Source: Pseudomonadota bacterium | GTDB taxonomy: Bacteria; Pseudomonadota; Gammaproteobacteria; Burkholderiales; Chitinibacteraceae | Reading direction: 5' to 3' | Length of the DNA: 64,000 nucleotides | NCBI GenBank assembly: GCA_018261735.1 | Contig: JAGTRM010000013.1 | Span: 1 to 64,000 of the forward strand | Shown here: positions 46,557-56,415 of the stretch, piece after piece | Layout: each line of letters begins with the position of its first letter | How positions within the stretch are numbered: position 1 is the first letter of the stretch | The notes under the pieces: model-generated | Database searches by the model: none | What the model was told of the DNA's origin: nothing | The model's input: the letters and a program-made list of their open reading frames with translations, nothing else | Made by a program: the position numbers and the translations under genes

Positions 46557-47747
46557 TTACTCAAGAACCTTGGCAACCACGCCAGCGCCAACGGTACGGC
46601 CACCTTCGCGAATCGCGAAGCGCAGACCTTGCTCCATGGCGATCGGGGAGATCAGGCTCACAGTGATCGATACGTTGTCGCCCGGCATCACCATTTCGGT
46701 ACCTTCCGGCAGTTCAACCGCACCGGTCACGTCGGTGGTACGGAAGTAGAATTGCGGACGATAGTTGGTGAAGAACGGGGTATGACGGCCGCCTTCATCC
46801 TTGCTCAGCACGTACACTTCGGCAGTGAACTTGGTATGCGGGGTGATCGAACCCGGCTTGGCCAGAACCTGACCGCGCTGTACGTCTTCGCGCTTGGTAC
46901 CACGCAGCAGCGCGCCGATGTTGTCGCCAGCTTGACCTTGGTCGAGCAGCTTGCGGAACATTTCCACGCCGGTACAGGTGGTCTTGACCGTCGGAACGAT
47001 ACCGACGATTTCGATTTCTTCGCCGACCTTGATGATGCCGCGCTCAACACGACCGGTCACCACGGTACCGCGACCGGAGATCGAGAACACGTCTTCCACC
47101 GGCATCAGGAAGGCGCCGTCGATGGCACGTTCCGGTTCCGGGATGTAGGTATCCAGCGCTTCGGCCAGACGCAAAATTGCCGGTTCGCCGATTTCGGACT
47201 GGTCGCCTTCCAATGCCTTCAGGGCAGAGCCCTTGATCACCGGAATGTCGTCGCCCGGGAAGTCGTACTTGGACAGCAGATCGCGCACTTCCATTTCGAC
47301 GAGTTCGAGCAGCTCTTCGTCATCGACCATGTCGGCCTTGTTCATGAACACGATGATGTACGGCACACCAACCTGGCGAGCCAGCAGGATGTGCTCGCGG
47401 GTTTGCGGCATGGGACCGTCAGCAGAGGACACCACCAGGATCGCGCCGTCCATCTGCGCAGCACCGGTAATCATGTTCTTCACATAGTCGGCGTGGCCCG
47501 GGCAGTCAACGTGGGCATAGTGACGGATTGCGGTTTCGTATTCGACGTGCGCAGTATTGATAGTAATACCGCGAGCCTTTTCTTCCGGCGAGCTGTCGAT
47601 TTGATCGTAACCCTTGGCTTCACCGCCGAACTTCTTCGACAGAATCGTGGTGATCGCTGCGGTCAGCGTGGTCTTGCCGTGGTCAACGTGGCCAATCGTG
47701 CCTACGTTTACGTGCGGCTTCGTCCGCGCAAATTTTTCCTTGGCCAT
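46557..47747 (-). CDS. tuf: Translation elongation factor Tu
   Basis: EF-Tu brings aminoacyl-tRNA to the ribosome. The 396-residue protein has the GTPase motifs GHVDHGKT (residues 19-26), [12 protein letters not shown] and NKADM, and the beta-barrel domains ending [10 protein letters not shown]. The ATG at 47747 gives [14 protein letters not shown]. It is 43 bases after tRNA-Thr and 11 bases before rpsJ: tufB-like neighbours upstream and tufA-like neighbours downstream. Confidence 0.99.
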   Translation of the reverse strand: MAKEKFARTKPHVNVGTIGHVDHGKTTLTAAITTILSKKFGGEAKGYDQIDSSPEEKARGITINTAHVEYETAIRHYAHVDCPGHADYVKNMITGAAQMDGAILVVSSADGPMPQTREHILLARQVGVPYIIVFMNKADMVDDEELLELVEMEVRDLLSKYDFPGDDIPVIKGSALKALEGDQSEIGEPAILRLAEALDTYIPEPERAIDGAFLMPVEDVFSISGRGTVVTGRVERGIIKVGEEIEIVGIVPTVKTTCTGVEMFRKLLDQGQAGDNIGALLRGTKREDVQRGQVLAKPGSITPHTKFTAEVYVLSKDEGGRHTPFFTNYRPQFYFRTTDVTGAVELPEGTEMVMPGDNVSITVSLISPIAMEQGLRFAIREGGRTVGAGVVAKVLE

Positions 47748-47790
47748 GATATTTCCTTCTCGAGAACTAGAAATATTCAAACAAAGCGAA

Positions 47791-47865
47791 TGGAGCCGAT
47801 GATGGGAATTGAACCCATGGCCTCTCCCTTACCAAGGGAGTGCTCTACCCCTGAGCTACATCGGC
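47791..47865 (-). tRNA. tRNA-Thr (GGT)
   Basis: A 75-base cloverleaf with a 7-bp acceptor stem (GCCGATG...CATCGGC), anticodon loop CTTGGTAA, T loop GGGTTCAATTCCC and an encoded CCA end. It reads ACC/ACT codons. Third of a Tyr-Gly-Thr cluster transcribed into tuf. Confidence 0.97.
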
Positions 47866-47871
47866 ACATAT

Positions 47872-47945
47872 TGGAGCGGGTGAAGGGAATCGAACCCTCG
47901 TCGTAAGCTTGGAAGGCTTCTGCTCTACCATTGAGCTACACCCGC
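47872..47945 (-). tRNA. tRNA-Gly (TCC)
   Basis: A 74-base cloverleaf with acceptor stem GCGGGTG...CACCCGC, anticodon loop CTTCCAA, T loop GGGTTCGATTCCC and an encoded CCA. It reads GGA/GGG codons. Six bases separate it from tRNA-Thr. Confidence 0.97.
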
Positions 47946-48004
47946 GCAAACAACTGTGTTCCATACAGGCAACCGGAACTTCTCTTCAACCGCATTTGCA
48001 GTCA

Positions 48005-48092
<88 letters not shown>

Positions 48093-48105
48093 AAAAGAGA
48101 GGCGC

Positions 48106-48134
48106 ATTATGGGCACGCCTTCTTACCTTGTCAA
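48106..48134 (-). promoter_or_regulatory. Strong sigma-70 promoter of the tRNA-tuf unit
   Basis: Reading leftward, a perfect -35 TTGACA (48129-48134) and -10 CATAAT (48106-48111) are 17 bases apart. A GC-rich discriminator, GCGCCTC, follows, as in stringently controlled stable-RNA promoters. The expected start is about ten bases before tRNA-Tyr. Confidence 0.85.
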
Positions 48135-48281
48135 ACCCTTTCCCGTTAAATTTGTAAAAAATTTGCCATGTCCTTGATAATTCAATCGAACAATCTTCAT
48201 CACCCTGTTCCAACTGGCGATTGAATTATTCCCCGCCACCGCCATCTAAGGGCTGCAACTATCAAAAGTGGAGCACTGCAA

Positions 48282-49139
48282 ATGAACAACTGGTTGAAAA
48301 CCACCGTATTGATGGCGGCCATCCTGGCGCTCTTCATGCTTGTTGGTGGATTGATCGGCGGCAAGAATGGCATGTTGCTCGCCTTGCTGTTTGGCGGCGG
48401 CATGAATCTATTCGCCTATTGGAACTCGGACAAGATGGTCCTGCGCATGTACAACGCGCACGAAGTCGATGAGCAAACCGCGCCGGAACTTTACGGCATG
48501 GTGCGCGAACTCGCAGGCAGGGCCGGCTTGCCGATGCCTCGCGTTTACGTCATCGAGGAAGACCAGCCGAACGCTTTTGCCACCGGCCGCAACCCGGAAC
48601 ATGCCGCCGTGGCTGCCACCACCGGCATCATGCGCATGCTGTCCTACCGTGAACTGCGCGGCGTGATGGCCCACGAATTGGCGCACGTGCAGAACCGCGA
48701 CATCCTGATTTCAACCATCTCGGCCACCATGGCCGGCGCCATCTCGGCGCTAGCCAACTTCGCCATGTTTTTTGGCGGCCGCGACGAGAGCGGTCGACCA
48801 GCCAATCCTCTTGCCGGCATTCTGGTCGCCATTCTGGCCCCGCTGGCCGCCTCGCTGATCCAGATGGCCATTTCCCGCGCCCGGGAGTTTGGCGCCGACG
48901 CCGGCGGGGCCCGCATCAGCGGCGACCCCATGTCACTGGCGAGTGCACTGGCCAAAATCGAAGCCTATGCAAGCGGAATACCGATGTATGCCGCCGAGGC
49001 ACACCCGGAAACAGCACAAATGATGATCATCAACCCGTTGACCGGTGGCGGGCTGGACAATCTGTTTCGCACCCACCCGGCCACGGCCGACCGGGTGGCC
49101 CGTCTGCACGCGATGGCCAGCGGTCAAATTGAATATTGA
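48282..49139 (+). CDS. htpX: Membrane zinc metalloprotease HtpX
   Basis: HtpX degrades misfolded inner-membrane proteins. The 285-residue protein has two N-terminal membrane segments (about residues 5-25 and 28-50), the M48 zinc motif HELAH (in [12 protein letters not shown]), two more membrane segments near 140-160 and 170-190, and the downstream glutamate region [11 protein letters not shown]. Length is usual. No clear heat-shock promoter is visible in the 189-base upstream gap. Confidence 0.96.
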   Translation: MNNWLKTTVLMAAILALFMLVGGLIGGKNGMLLALLFGGGMNLFAYWNSDKMVLRMYNAHEVDEQTAPELYGMVRELAGRAGLPMPRVYVIEEDQPNAFATGRNPEHAAVAATTGIMRMLSYRELRGVMAHELAHVQNRDILISTISATMAGAISALANFAMFFGGRDESGRPANPLAGILVAILAPLAASLIQMAISRAREFGADAGGARISGDPMSLASALAKIEAYASGIPMYAAEAHPETAQMMIINPLTGGGLDNLFRTHPATADRVARLHAMASGQIEY

Positions 49140-49211
49140 TTTTTCCAATCCCAGTCTTGATAACCCACTACAATTGTCCTTTTAAAAACTAAAGCGGCAA
49201 GACGCCTTCGC

Positions 49212-50486
49212 ATGTTTCTTACTCAAAAATACGCCAGCACCGTCATTACCGGGGTGCTGGCCGGCCGCAACCTTGACGAAGCACTCGCCACCCGCTGGAG
49301 TGCCAGTCCCGAACTCACCCCCCAGCAACGCGGCGCCATCCAGGACATCAGTTTCGGCACGCTGCGCCATCTCGGGCTACTGGAACAGGTACTGACACAG
49401 CTGCTGCGCGCCCCGCTGCGCGAGCCCGAGCTGCGCGCATTGCTGCTGGCAGCGCTGTACCAACTCCAGTTCACCCGTGCGGCACCCTATTCCATTGTCG
49501 ACCACGCCGTGAAGGTCGCCACCCACACCGGCAAAGGCCAGGGCAAAGGGTTGGTCAATGCCGTGCTGCGCAACTTCCTGCGCAACAAGGATGGCCTCAT
49601 CAAGCAGGCACACGCGACGGACTGTGGCCGCTTTTCGCACCCGGACTGGTGGATTGCCGCCATGCGCGCGGCATACCCGCAGCACTGGGAACAGATACTC
49701 GCCAGCAACAACCAGCATCCGCCCATGACCTTGCGCATCAACCGGCGCAAGACCAGCACGGCGGACTACCTGAATTTGCTGAGCGAGGCCGGCATCCCGG
49801 CCCAAGCCCTGGAACGCGAGGCCATCCTGCTCAAGCATCCGGTCGGCGTGAGCCAGTTGCCCCACTTTGCCGACGGTTGGGTCTCGGTACAGGACTTCGG
49901 CGCCCAGCTTGCCGCGCACCTGCTTGACGTGCAAAACGGCATGCGGGTGCTCGATGCTTGCGCCGCGCCCGGCGGCAAAAGCGGTCACATCCTGGAATTG
50001 GCCGACGTTGACCTGCTTGCCGTGGACATCGACAACACGCGCCTTGACCGGGTCAATCAAAACCTGGCGCGGATCGGCCTGAGCGCAAAAACCATCGCCG
50101 GCAATGCCGCCCGGCCGCAGGAATGGTGGGATGGCCGCCCGTTCGAGCGGATTCTTGCCGACGTACCCTGCTCCGCCACCGGCGTGGTGCGGCGCCATCC
50201 GGATATCAAGTGGCTGCGCCGGCGCGAGGACTTCACCGCATTCGCCCGTCAGCAGGCAGAAATGACGGATGCGCTCTGGCCACTGCTGGCGAAAGGCGGC
50301 AAACTGCTATACGCTACGTGCTCTGTATTTCCGGCCGAAAACACCGAGGCAGCCAGTGCATTTGCCGCCCGGCACCCGGACGCCGAAAGACTGGCCCTGC
50401 CAGCATCGGTTTGTGCCAACGGCCAGTTGTTACCCACCCCGGAGCACGATGGTTTTTATTACGCGCTTTTCCGCAAAACTGGCTAG
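49212..50486 (+). CDS. rsmB: 16S rRNA (cytosine967-C5)-methyltransferase RsmB
   Basis: RsmB methylates C967 of 16S rRNA. The 424-residue protein has an N-terminal NusB-like RNA-binding domain (to about residue 140, VNAVLRNFLR), the SAM domain (VLDACAAPGGKSGHIL) and the two catalytic cysteines in ADVPCSATGVVRRHPD and LYATCSVFPAENTE. It heads the rsmB-DUF4390-ntrY-ntrX group common in Betaproteobacteria. Confidence 0.96.
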   Translation: MFLTQKYASTVITGVLAGRNLDEALATRWSASPELTPQQRGAIQDISFGTLRHLGLLEQVLTQLLRAPLREPELRALLLAALYQLQFTRAAPYSIVDHAVKVATHTGKGQGKGLVNAVLRNFLRNKDGLIKQAHATDCGRFSHPDWWIAAMRAAYPQHWEQILASNNQHPPMTLRINRRKTSTADYLNLLSEAGIPAQALEREAILLKHPVGVSQLPHFADGWVSVQDFGAQLAAHLLDVQNGMRVLDACAAPGGKSGHILELADVDLLAVDIDNTRLDRVNQNLARIGLSAKTIAGNAARPQEWWDGRPFERILADVPCSATGVVRRHPDIKWLRRREDFTAFARQQAEMTDALWPLLAKGGKLLYATCSVFPAENTEAASAFAARHPDAERLALPASVCANGQLLPTPEHDGFYYALFRKTG

Positions 50487-51066
50487 CCTGATTCGTCTGG
50501 CCCTGCTTGCGGCATTCCTGCTGGCGGCGCCCTTCGGGCACGCCGGCGGTATCGAGCCGCAAAAAGCCGTTGCCCGTTTTTCCGACAGTCACATCGAAAT
50601 CTCCAGCCGCTTCAGCATCACCCTCTCGGCCACGCTGGAACAAGCCCTGCAAAATGGCCTGACTTTGCCCTTTCAGTTCGAATTCCAACTGACCCGCCCC
50701 CGCCTCTATGCTTGGGCGTACAAGCTTTCCGACTGGTTCGGCCCCGCGGCCACCGTGACGCAACGACTTTCCTACCAGGTACTCACCCGGCAGTACCGGG
50801 TCAACTCCGGCGGACTTTCCCGCAATTTCAGCAGCCTGAACGAAGCACTGTCTGCGCTGGGCATCGTGAGTGGCTGGCAAGTACTTTCCGATTCCAGCGT
50901 CGTGCGCGACAGCACGGAATTCGCAGGTCGCGTACGGTTGAAGCTTGACCTGTCCCAGTTGCCCAAGCCCTACCAGCTTGCCGCAATCGGCCAATCCGAG
51001 TGGCACCTTGATTCGCCCTGGCTCGAACTGACCGTGGCAAGCACCCAGGAGGCGCCGCAGTCATGA
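50449..51066 (+). CDS. DUF4390 exported protein
   Basis: The 205-residue protein has an N-terminal signal peptide (about residues 1-32, LIRLALLAAFLLAAPFGHA) and a mature domain with ISSRFSITLSATLEQALQNG, YQVLTRQYRVNSGGLSRNF and a beta-rich end. This matches the DUF4390 family found between rsmB and ntrY. No biochemical role is known. The start overlaps the rsmB end by 38 bases and the stop overlaps ntrY by four, so it is likely coupled to both; a link to envelope sensing by NtrY is only positional. Confidence 0.85.
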   Translation: MVFITRFSAKLASLIRLALLAAFLLAAPFGHAGGIEPQKAVARFSDSHIEISSRFSITLSATLEQALQNGLTLPFQFEFQLTRPRLYAWAYKLSDWFGPAATVTQRLSYQVLTRQYRVNSGGLSRNFSSLNEALSALGIVSGWQVLSDSSVVRDSTEFAGRVRLKLDLSQLPKPYQLAAIGQSEWHLDSPWLELTVASTQEAPQS

Positions 51067-53201
51067 AACGCCATGTGCTTCTCGTGCTGGCCTCGATCGG
51101 TGCCATTGCCATCTTCCTGCTGGGGACGGCTGCCGGCAATGCTTCGGCCTTTTCCCGCTACTTTGACTCGCTGCTGTGGTTCAACCTGTTATTGCTGGCA
51201 GGGCTCGGCTTGCTGGTCGGTGCCCGTTTCGTCCAGTTGCGGCGCCATGTGCGCGCCAAGGTATTCGGCTCGCGCCTGATGCTGCGCATGGTGCTGATGT
51301 TTGCACTGGTTGCCATTCTGCCCGGCGCACTGGTCTATACGCTTTCGGTGCAGTTTCTCAACCGCAGCATCGAGACCTGGTTCGATGTGCATGTCGACAA
51401 TGCGCTCGAACGCGGACTGAATCTGGGCAACAGCGCCATTGAATACCAGCTCTCCGATCTTGCCCGCAAGGCCAAGCTGACCGCGCTGGATTTGCGTGAC
51501 GGCGACGGTTTTTCCATTCCCGCCAAACTTTCGCGCCAGCGCGAGCAGATCGGCGTGCAGGAAATCTCGCTCTTCGAGGAAGGCGGCCTGCTGCTGGCAC
51601 ACGTCGGCAATGAAAACGCCAGCCTGATCCCCCCGCAGCCGGACCGGAAAATCCTGCGCTTGGCCGCGCGCGATGCCTATCGCATCGTGGAAAAACCAGC
51701 GGACAAGGGGCTGACCATGCGGGTGGTCGTACGCATTCCCAGCGCCGATCTCAGCCAGAAAGACCGCGTCTTGCAAATGATCCAACCGGTCCCCAGCCAA
51801 CTGGCAGCCGATGCCGAACTGGTCGAACAGGTCCGCAACGACTACAAATCGCTCTCGCAGGCACGCCGCGGCCTGAAAATGATCTACAGCCTGACACTGA
51901 CTGTTGCCCTGTTGATGGCGCTGCTCGGCGCACTGGTACTGGCCATTTTCCTTTCCGACCGGATTGCCGCCCCGCTTTCGCACCTGGCCAAAGGCACGCG
52001 TGCCGTAGCGCAGGGCGACTTCAGCCAGCTTCAGCCCATCGTGAGCCGCGACGAACTGGGCATCTTGACCCACTCCTTCAACCGCATGACACGGCAGCTC
52101 TCTGATGCGCGTACTACCCTGGAGCGCAACCAGGCGGAACAATCCGCGGCCAAGGCGTATGTTGAAGCCATTCTCGGCTCGCTGTCTGCCGGGGTGCTCT
52201 CGTTCGACGAGCACTGGAAACTGCAATCCGCCAACCAGAGCGCGCTATCCATCCTCGGCATCAATCCGCAGCAAATGGACAGCGCCGTGCTGGGCGATTG
52301 GTCGCAATCGTTCCCGGCGCTCAGCCCCTTCTGCGAGCGGGTTTCCCAGGGCTTTGTCAGCGGCACCGACACCTGGCAAGGCCAGATCGAGCTGGCCGGC
52401 ACGCCCCGGGTATTGCTGGTGCGCGGCACCCGCCTGAGTACCGAGGATGACGACCCCGAACACCGTGGCTACGTATTGGTTTTTGACGACGTCACCGATC
52501 TCTTGTCTGCGCAGCGCGATGCCGCCTGGGGCGAGGTAGCGCGCCGGCTGGCTCATGAAATCAAGAATCCGCTCACGCCGATCCAGCTGGCCGCCGAGCG
52601 GCTGGAACACAAGCTTGCCGACCGGCTTGATGCACAAAGCGCGGAATTCCTGTCGCGCAACACCCAAACCATCGTCAAACAGGTGGGCGCACTGAAACAA
52701 ATGGTCGACGCCTTCCGCGACTATGCCCGCAAGCCCACAGGCAAGAAAAAACCCCTCGATCTGCAGCAACTGATCAGTGAAGTCCTCGTGCTGTACGAAA
52801 CGTCCCCCGTCACACGGCGGGACAGCGTCGAAGGCCCGTTGCCGGTCCGCGGCGACATCACGCATTTGCGCCAGGTCATTCACAACCTGATGCAAAATGC
52901 ACAGGATGCAATTCAGGAGGCAGAACACAAACAGATTTTCGTTCGCACGGAACGGGATGAGCACTGGGCTCGCCTGATCATCGAGGACAGCGGCCCGGGC
53001 TTCAATCCGGAGTTGATGCCCCGAATTTTTGAACCTTATGTCACCAGCAAAACCAAGGGAACCGGATTGGGACTCGCCATCGTCAAGAAAATAGTGGAAG
53101 AACATCAAGGATATATCCAGATCGGAAACCGGGAAGCCGGCGGCGCATTTGTGCGCCTGGATCTGCCGCTCTGGGAGGAAGCTACACATGGCAAAGCATG
53201 A
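51063..53201 (+). CDS. ntrY: NtrY-type membrane sensor histidine kinase
   Basis: The 712-residue kinase has three N-terminal membrane segments (about residues 5-25, 37-55, 78-100), a periplasmic region to about 275, a fourth segment, HAMP, a PAS domain (about 365-475), the phospho-accepting histidine in RRLAHEIKNPLTPIQLAAER, and the ATPase motifs HNLMQNAQDAI, DSGPGF and TKGTGLGLAIVKK. It overlaps ntrX by 14 bases. The pair has been tied to nitrogen or redox control in other bacteria; the signal here is unknown. Confidence 0.93.
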   Translation: MKRHVLLVLASIGAIAIFLLGTAAGNASAFSRYFDSLLWFNLLLLAGLGLLVGARFVQLRRHVRAKVFGSRLMLRMVLMFALVAILPGALVYTLSVQFLNRSIETWFDVHVDNALERGLNLGNSAIEYQLSDLARKAKLTALDLRDGDGFSIPAKLSRQREQIGVQEISLFEEGGLLLAHVGNENASLIPPQPDRKILRLAARDAYRIVEKPADKGLTMRVVVRIPSADLSQKDRVLQMIQPVPSQLAADAELVEQVRNDYKSLSQARRGLKMIYSLTLTVALLMALLGALVLAIFLSDRIAAPLSHLAKGTRAVAQGDFSQLQPIVSRDELGILTHSFNRMTRQLSDARTTLERNQAEQSAAKAYVEAILGSLSAGVLSFDEHWKLQSANQSALSILGINPQQMDSAVLGDWSQSFPALSPFCERVSQGFVSGTDTWQGQIELAGTPRVLLVRGTRLSTEDDDPEHRGYVLVFDDVTDLLSAQRDAAWGEVARRLAHEIKNPLTPIQLAAERLEHKLADRLDAQSAEFLSRNTQTIVKQVGALKQMVDAFRDYARKPTGKKKPLDLQQLISEVLVLYETSPVTRRDSVEGPLPVRGDITHLRQVIHNLMQNAQDAIQEAEHKQIFVRTERDEHWARLIIEDSGPGFNPELMPRIFEPYVTSKTKGTGLGLAIVKKIVEEHQGYIQIGNREAGGAFVRLDLPLWEEATHGKA

Positions 53202-54501
53202 AATTTTGATTGTCGACGATGAAGTCGGTATTCGTGAACTCCTGTCGGAAATCCTGCAGGATGAAGGCTACGCAGTCGCCTGCGCCGAAAACGCCGAGGC
53301 AGCGCGCCGCTACCGCAACCAGAATGAACCCAAGCTCGTGCTGCTCGATATCTGGATGCCGGATACCGACGGCGTGACCTTGCTGAAGGAATGGTCGCGC
53401 AACGGCCAGCTCACCATGCCGGTGGTGATGATGTCCGGCCACGCCACCATCGATACAGCCGTGGAAGCCACCCGGATCGGCGCCCTCGATTTTCTGGAAA
53501 AGCCCATCGGACTGCAAAAACTGCTGGCAGCCGTCAAGCGCGCATCGACGCACCAGATTGCTCCCCCTGCAGCCAGTCGTGGCCTTGCCAGCCTGGGAAG
53601 CGGCCCCTTGATCCGCGAATTGCAGGAAGCACTGGATCACGCCGCAAAACAGCACTTGCCGATCCTGTTGACGGGCGAACCTGGCGTCGGCTTCGAAACT
53701 TGCGCGCACTATCTGACCGCCCCCGGGGCCGCTTTTATCGCTCCGAATTCGCATGACGAATTGGCACTCGCGCCTCAGGAATTGCTCAACAAAGCCAGCA
53801 ACGGCACCCTTTTCCTGCGCGATATCGCCTACATGGAGCACCGGGCCCAGGCCGGATTGCTTACAATCCTGCCCCGGCTGGGAAAACACAAGGTGCGCCT
53901 GATTGCCGCCTGCAGCCGGCCGCTCAATCAGCTCGACGTCCAGATCGAGGCGGAACTGCAACGGCTGATCACCCAGCTGATCGTCCCCGTTCCCCCGCTA
54001 CGCCAGCATGCCGGCGATATCCCGCCGCTCGCCGAGATGCTGCTGGCGCAAACCGTCACCGCCAATCGCCTTGGCCCGCGCCGTTTCAGCCATGCCGCCC
54101 TGCAACTGCTGGCGAAACAAAGCTGGCCCGGCAACCATGACCAGCTGGCCAATATTGTGAAAAGCCTGGCATTGACCGGGCGCGATGGCGAAATCGATGT
54201 TCCTGCGGTCAGCCGCCTGCTGGCACAACTGGCACCGCTCTGCGGCGAAACGGCCGCTGTCGCGGCAGCCGTGGTGACAACCCCCGTGCAGGACATGCGC
54301 GCTTTCGACCTGGACCTGCCTTTGCGCGAAGCCCGCGACCAGTTTGAACGCCACTATCTGGAACGGCAGATCGAGCTGGCCAACGGCAATATGAGCCGCG
54401 TGGCAGAACGCATCGGACTGGAACGCACGCACCTGTACCGCAAGCTCAAGCAGCTTGGCATTCAGGTGCCCAAAAAAGCCCGGGCCGGCAATGACGAATA
54501 G
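53188..54501 (+). CDS. ntrX: NtrX-type response regulator with degenerate AAA+ domain
   Basis: The 437-residue regulator has an N-terminal receiver (ILIVDDEVGIRELL, LVLLDIWMPDTDG, LEKPIGL), a shortened AAA+ domain and a C-terminal Fis-type helix-turn-helix (ANGNMSRVAERIGLERTHLY). The Walker A reads GEPGVGFET with Phe169 in place of the lysine, and no GAFTGA loop is present between residues 180 and 215. It should bind DNA but not hydrolyse ATP or activate sigma54. The ATG at 53188 has GGAGG upstream. Confidence 0.92.
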   Translation: MAKHEILIVDDEVGIRELLSEILQDEGYAVACAENAEAARRYRNQNEPKLVLLDIWMPDTDGVTLLKEWSRNGQLTMPVVMMSGHATIDTAVEATRIGALDFLEKPIGLQKLLAAVKRASTHQIAPPAASRGLASLGSGPLIRELQEALDHAAKQHLPILLTGEPGVGFETCAHYLTAPGAAFIAPNSHDELALAPQELLNKASNGTLFLRDIAYMEHRAQAGLLTILPRLGKHKVRLIAACSRPLNQLDVQIEAELQRLITQLIVPVPPLRQHAGDIPPLAEMLLAQTVTANRLGPRRFSHAALQLLAKQSWPGNHDQLANIVKSLALTGRDGEIDVPAVSRLLAQLAPLCGETAAVAAAVVTTPVQDMRAFDLDLPLREARDQFERHYLERQIELANGNMSRVAERIGLERTHLYRKLKQLGIQVPKKARAGNDE

Positions 54502-54556
54502 CGGGGTCATCACAAGACTCGAAACAGGACGCATCTAAAGCCTGCCGTTTCACCGA

Positions 54557-54599
54557 GAGGTTCGGTATCCGCATTCAGCAGGCGCGGGCACCGAACCTC
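54557..54599. repeat. Inverted repeat downstream of ntrX
   Basis: GAGGTTCGGT (54557-54566) and ACCGAACCTC (54590-54599) form a perfect 10-bp inverted repeat with a 23-base spacer. There is no T tract on either side. It may be a transcript-stabilising hairpin or an operator for the next gene. Confidence 0.5.
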
Positions 54600-54655
54600 C
54601 TCGTTCAGAGCCGTCGCCAACGGCGATCCAACGCCAAGCGCACCAGAACTTCTTT

Positions 54656-55297
54656 ATGCATACCTTCCTGACCGGTTTTCTGCTCTCGCTCTCGCTGTGC
54701 CTGGATATCGGCATCGTCAACGTGGCCATGATCGATGTCAGTCTCAAATACGGTCCGCGTCCTGCGCTGTGGCTGGGGCTGGGTTCCTGTTTCGGCGACC
54801 TGACCTACGCGGTGCTATCACTGGCGGGAATGGGATTCTTGCTGCAGTTCACCCCGGTGAAATGGGCGACTTGGCTGCTGGGCGGGAGCATGATGCTGTA
54901 TCTGGCCGTGAAAATGGCCCGGGAAGCCTGGCGGGACGCCCGGCGCGGTGCGACCGCGCATCCGCCGTTACCGGGCCGACGCGGGCTGTTCAAGCGCGGC
55001 CTGATGCTGGCCCTGGCATCGCCATCGGCGATTCTGTGGTTTGCTGCCGTGGGTGGCAGCCTGATCGCCCAGGCAACCGATGGCTCGGCCATGGCTGCCG
55101 TTTATTTCCTGTCCGGTTTCTTTGCCAGCGGCCTGGCTTGGTCTGTTTTCGTCTCCTGCAGCGCCAGCCATGGCGGAAAACTGCTCGGCCAGCGTTTTGT
55201 GCAGGGCTGCCATCTGCTTTCCGCGCTGCTCTATCTGTGGTTCGCCGTGCTGGTCCTGCATAACGGTTACAAGACACTCTGGCCCAATTTTTTCTAA
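54656..55297 (+). CDS. LysE/RhtB-family amino acid exporter
   Basis: The 213-residue protein has about six membrane segments and the family layout: an N-terminal FLTGFLLSLSLCLDIGIVNVAM, a FGDLTYAVLSLAGMG segment, a central charged loop (residues 85-115) and RGLMLALASPSAILWFAAVGG. The substrate cannot be read from sequence. The ATG at 54656 has no clear ribosome-binding site. It stands between ntrX and a convergent GGDEF gene. Confidence 0.85.
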   Translation: MHTFLTGFLLSLSLCLDIGIVNVAMIDVSLKYGPRPALWLGLGSCFGDLTYAVLSLAGMGFLLQFTPVKWATWLLGGSMMLYLAVKMAREAWRDARRGATAHPPLPGRRGLFKRGLMLALASPSAILWFAAVGGSLIAQATDGSAMAAVYFLSGFFASGLAWSVFVSCSASHGGKLLGQRFVQGCHLLSALLYLWFAVLVLHNGYKTLWPNFF

Positions 55298-55318
55298 GCC
55301 GGATTCGTTTCTACGCGC

Positions 55319-56290
55319 TTACTGGTCCGCCTCGATCTTGCCGCGCCCGCTATGCTTGGCCCGATAAAGCGCTTCCTCTGCCCGCAGCAACAAGGCCCGG
55401 CCGTTTTCATCTTCCTTGAGCGCCGCCATGCCTGCGGAAAAACGGATTTCAATGCGCTGGTTTTTATGGATCAACGGCGTGTTTCCCGTCACCAGCTTGA
55501 GCCTGTCCACCACATAGCGCGCACCGGAAAGATCGGTTTCAGGCAGCAGCACCAGAAATTCCTCGACGCCTTGGCGCACCAGCAAATCCGAATCGCGCAA
55601 TACCGCCTTGGCCAGATTGGTGACATGCACCAGAAGCTGATCGCCGACCGCATGGCCGAGGCGGTCAGTGACTTGGGTAAAGTCATCGAGTTGCATCAAT
55701 ACGGCGGAAAGCCGCCCGTTGCCGCGGCGCGCGTGTTTGACCTCGCGCAACAGCAGGTGATCGAGTCCTTGCCGGTTGAGCGCGCCGGTCAGGGCATCCT
55801 GCTCCATGAGCTTGCGACTGAAGGAAAGGTCTTCCTCGATATTCTGGATGGAGTTGCGGATCATCTGCAGATCGCAGTGCGACGTCGACACGGTGGCATG
55901 CACATTGTGCGTGGACTGGATAATCTGGTTAAGCAGGTCTTCCAGCGCCGAATGCGCCTCGTCCGGCGATTGCCGCTTTTCGGAATGGGCTCGCCGCACG
56001 CTATGCAGGGCGCCGAGGCTGGCCGCGATATCGGCCCCGCCCCCTTCCAGCGCACCCAGCAGTTTTGCCGTTGCCACGTTGGCCTCTTCAATAAGATCAT
56101 CAATCTTGTAGAGCACTTCCCAGGCGATCTGGATTTCATCCGGGCTTTTGCTGTCCGGCGACTTGATCGTGACGATCGCATTGTAGAATTGCGAATAGTT
56201 TTCCGGCGTCGGCGCCAGACCTCGTTCTGCGAGGCGCTTGAGTGCGATGCGGGCAATTTCTACCGGATTCACCGGAACAGAGCTGGACAT
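55319..56290 (-). CDS. GGDEF-domain protein with altered active site
   Basis: The 323-residue protein has a helical N-terminal region (about residues 1-165, resembling the sensor part of some diguanylate cyclases) and a GGDEF domain (DALTGALNRQGLDHLL, LMQLDDFTQVTDRLGHAVGD). The active-site motif reads RQGVEEF instead of RYGGEEF, so the second glycine is valine. An RxxD inhibitory site (RDSD) lies five residues upstream. Cyclase activity is doubtful; it may act as a c-di-GMP-binding protein. No membrane segment is seen. Confidence 0.85.
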   Translation of the reverse strand: MSSSVPVNPVEIARIALKRLAERGLAPTPENYSQFYNAIVTIKSPDSKSPDEIQIAWEVLYKIDDLIEEANVATAKLLGALEGGGADIAASLGALHSVRRAHSEKRQSPDEAHSALEDLLNQIIQSTHNVHATVSTSHCDLQMIRNSIQNIEEDLSFSRKLMEQDALTGALNRQGLDHLLLREVKHARRGNGRLSAVLMQLDDFTQVTDRLGHAVGDQLLVHVTNLAKAVLRDSDLLVRQGVEEFLVLLPETDLSGARYVVDRLKLVTGNTPLIHKNQRIEIRFSAGMAALKEDENGRALLLRAEEALYRAKHSGRGKIEADQ

Positions 56291-56415
56291 GACCTGAAAA
56301 ACCTTTTACAAAGTTTTGATAAAATTAGAGAAAGTCGAAGACTTACAAACAAACCTTACATTGTAGCCATGGGCATGGCAACACGCCAAGCGCAAACTCG
56401 TCTGGAAACAAATTC

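Noticed and set aside
46497..47906. A 469-codon + strand open frame opposite tuf and running into tRNA-Thr
   Set aside because: It crosses a tRNA gene and mirrors tuf; a typical spurious annotation.
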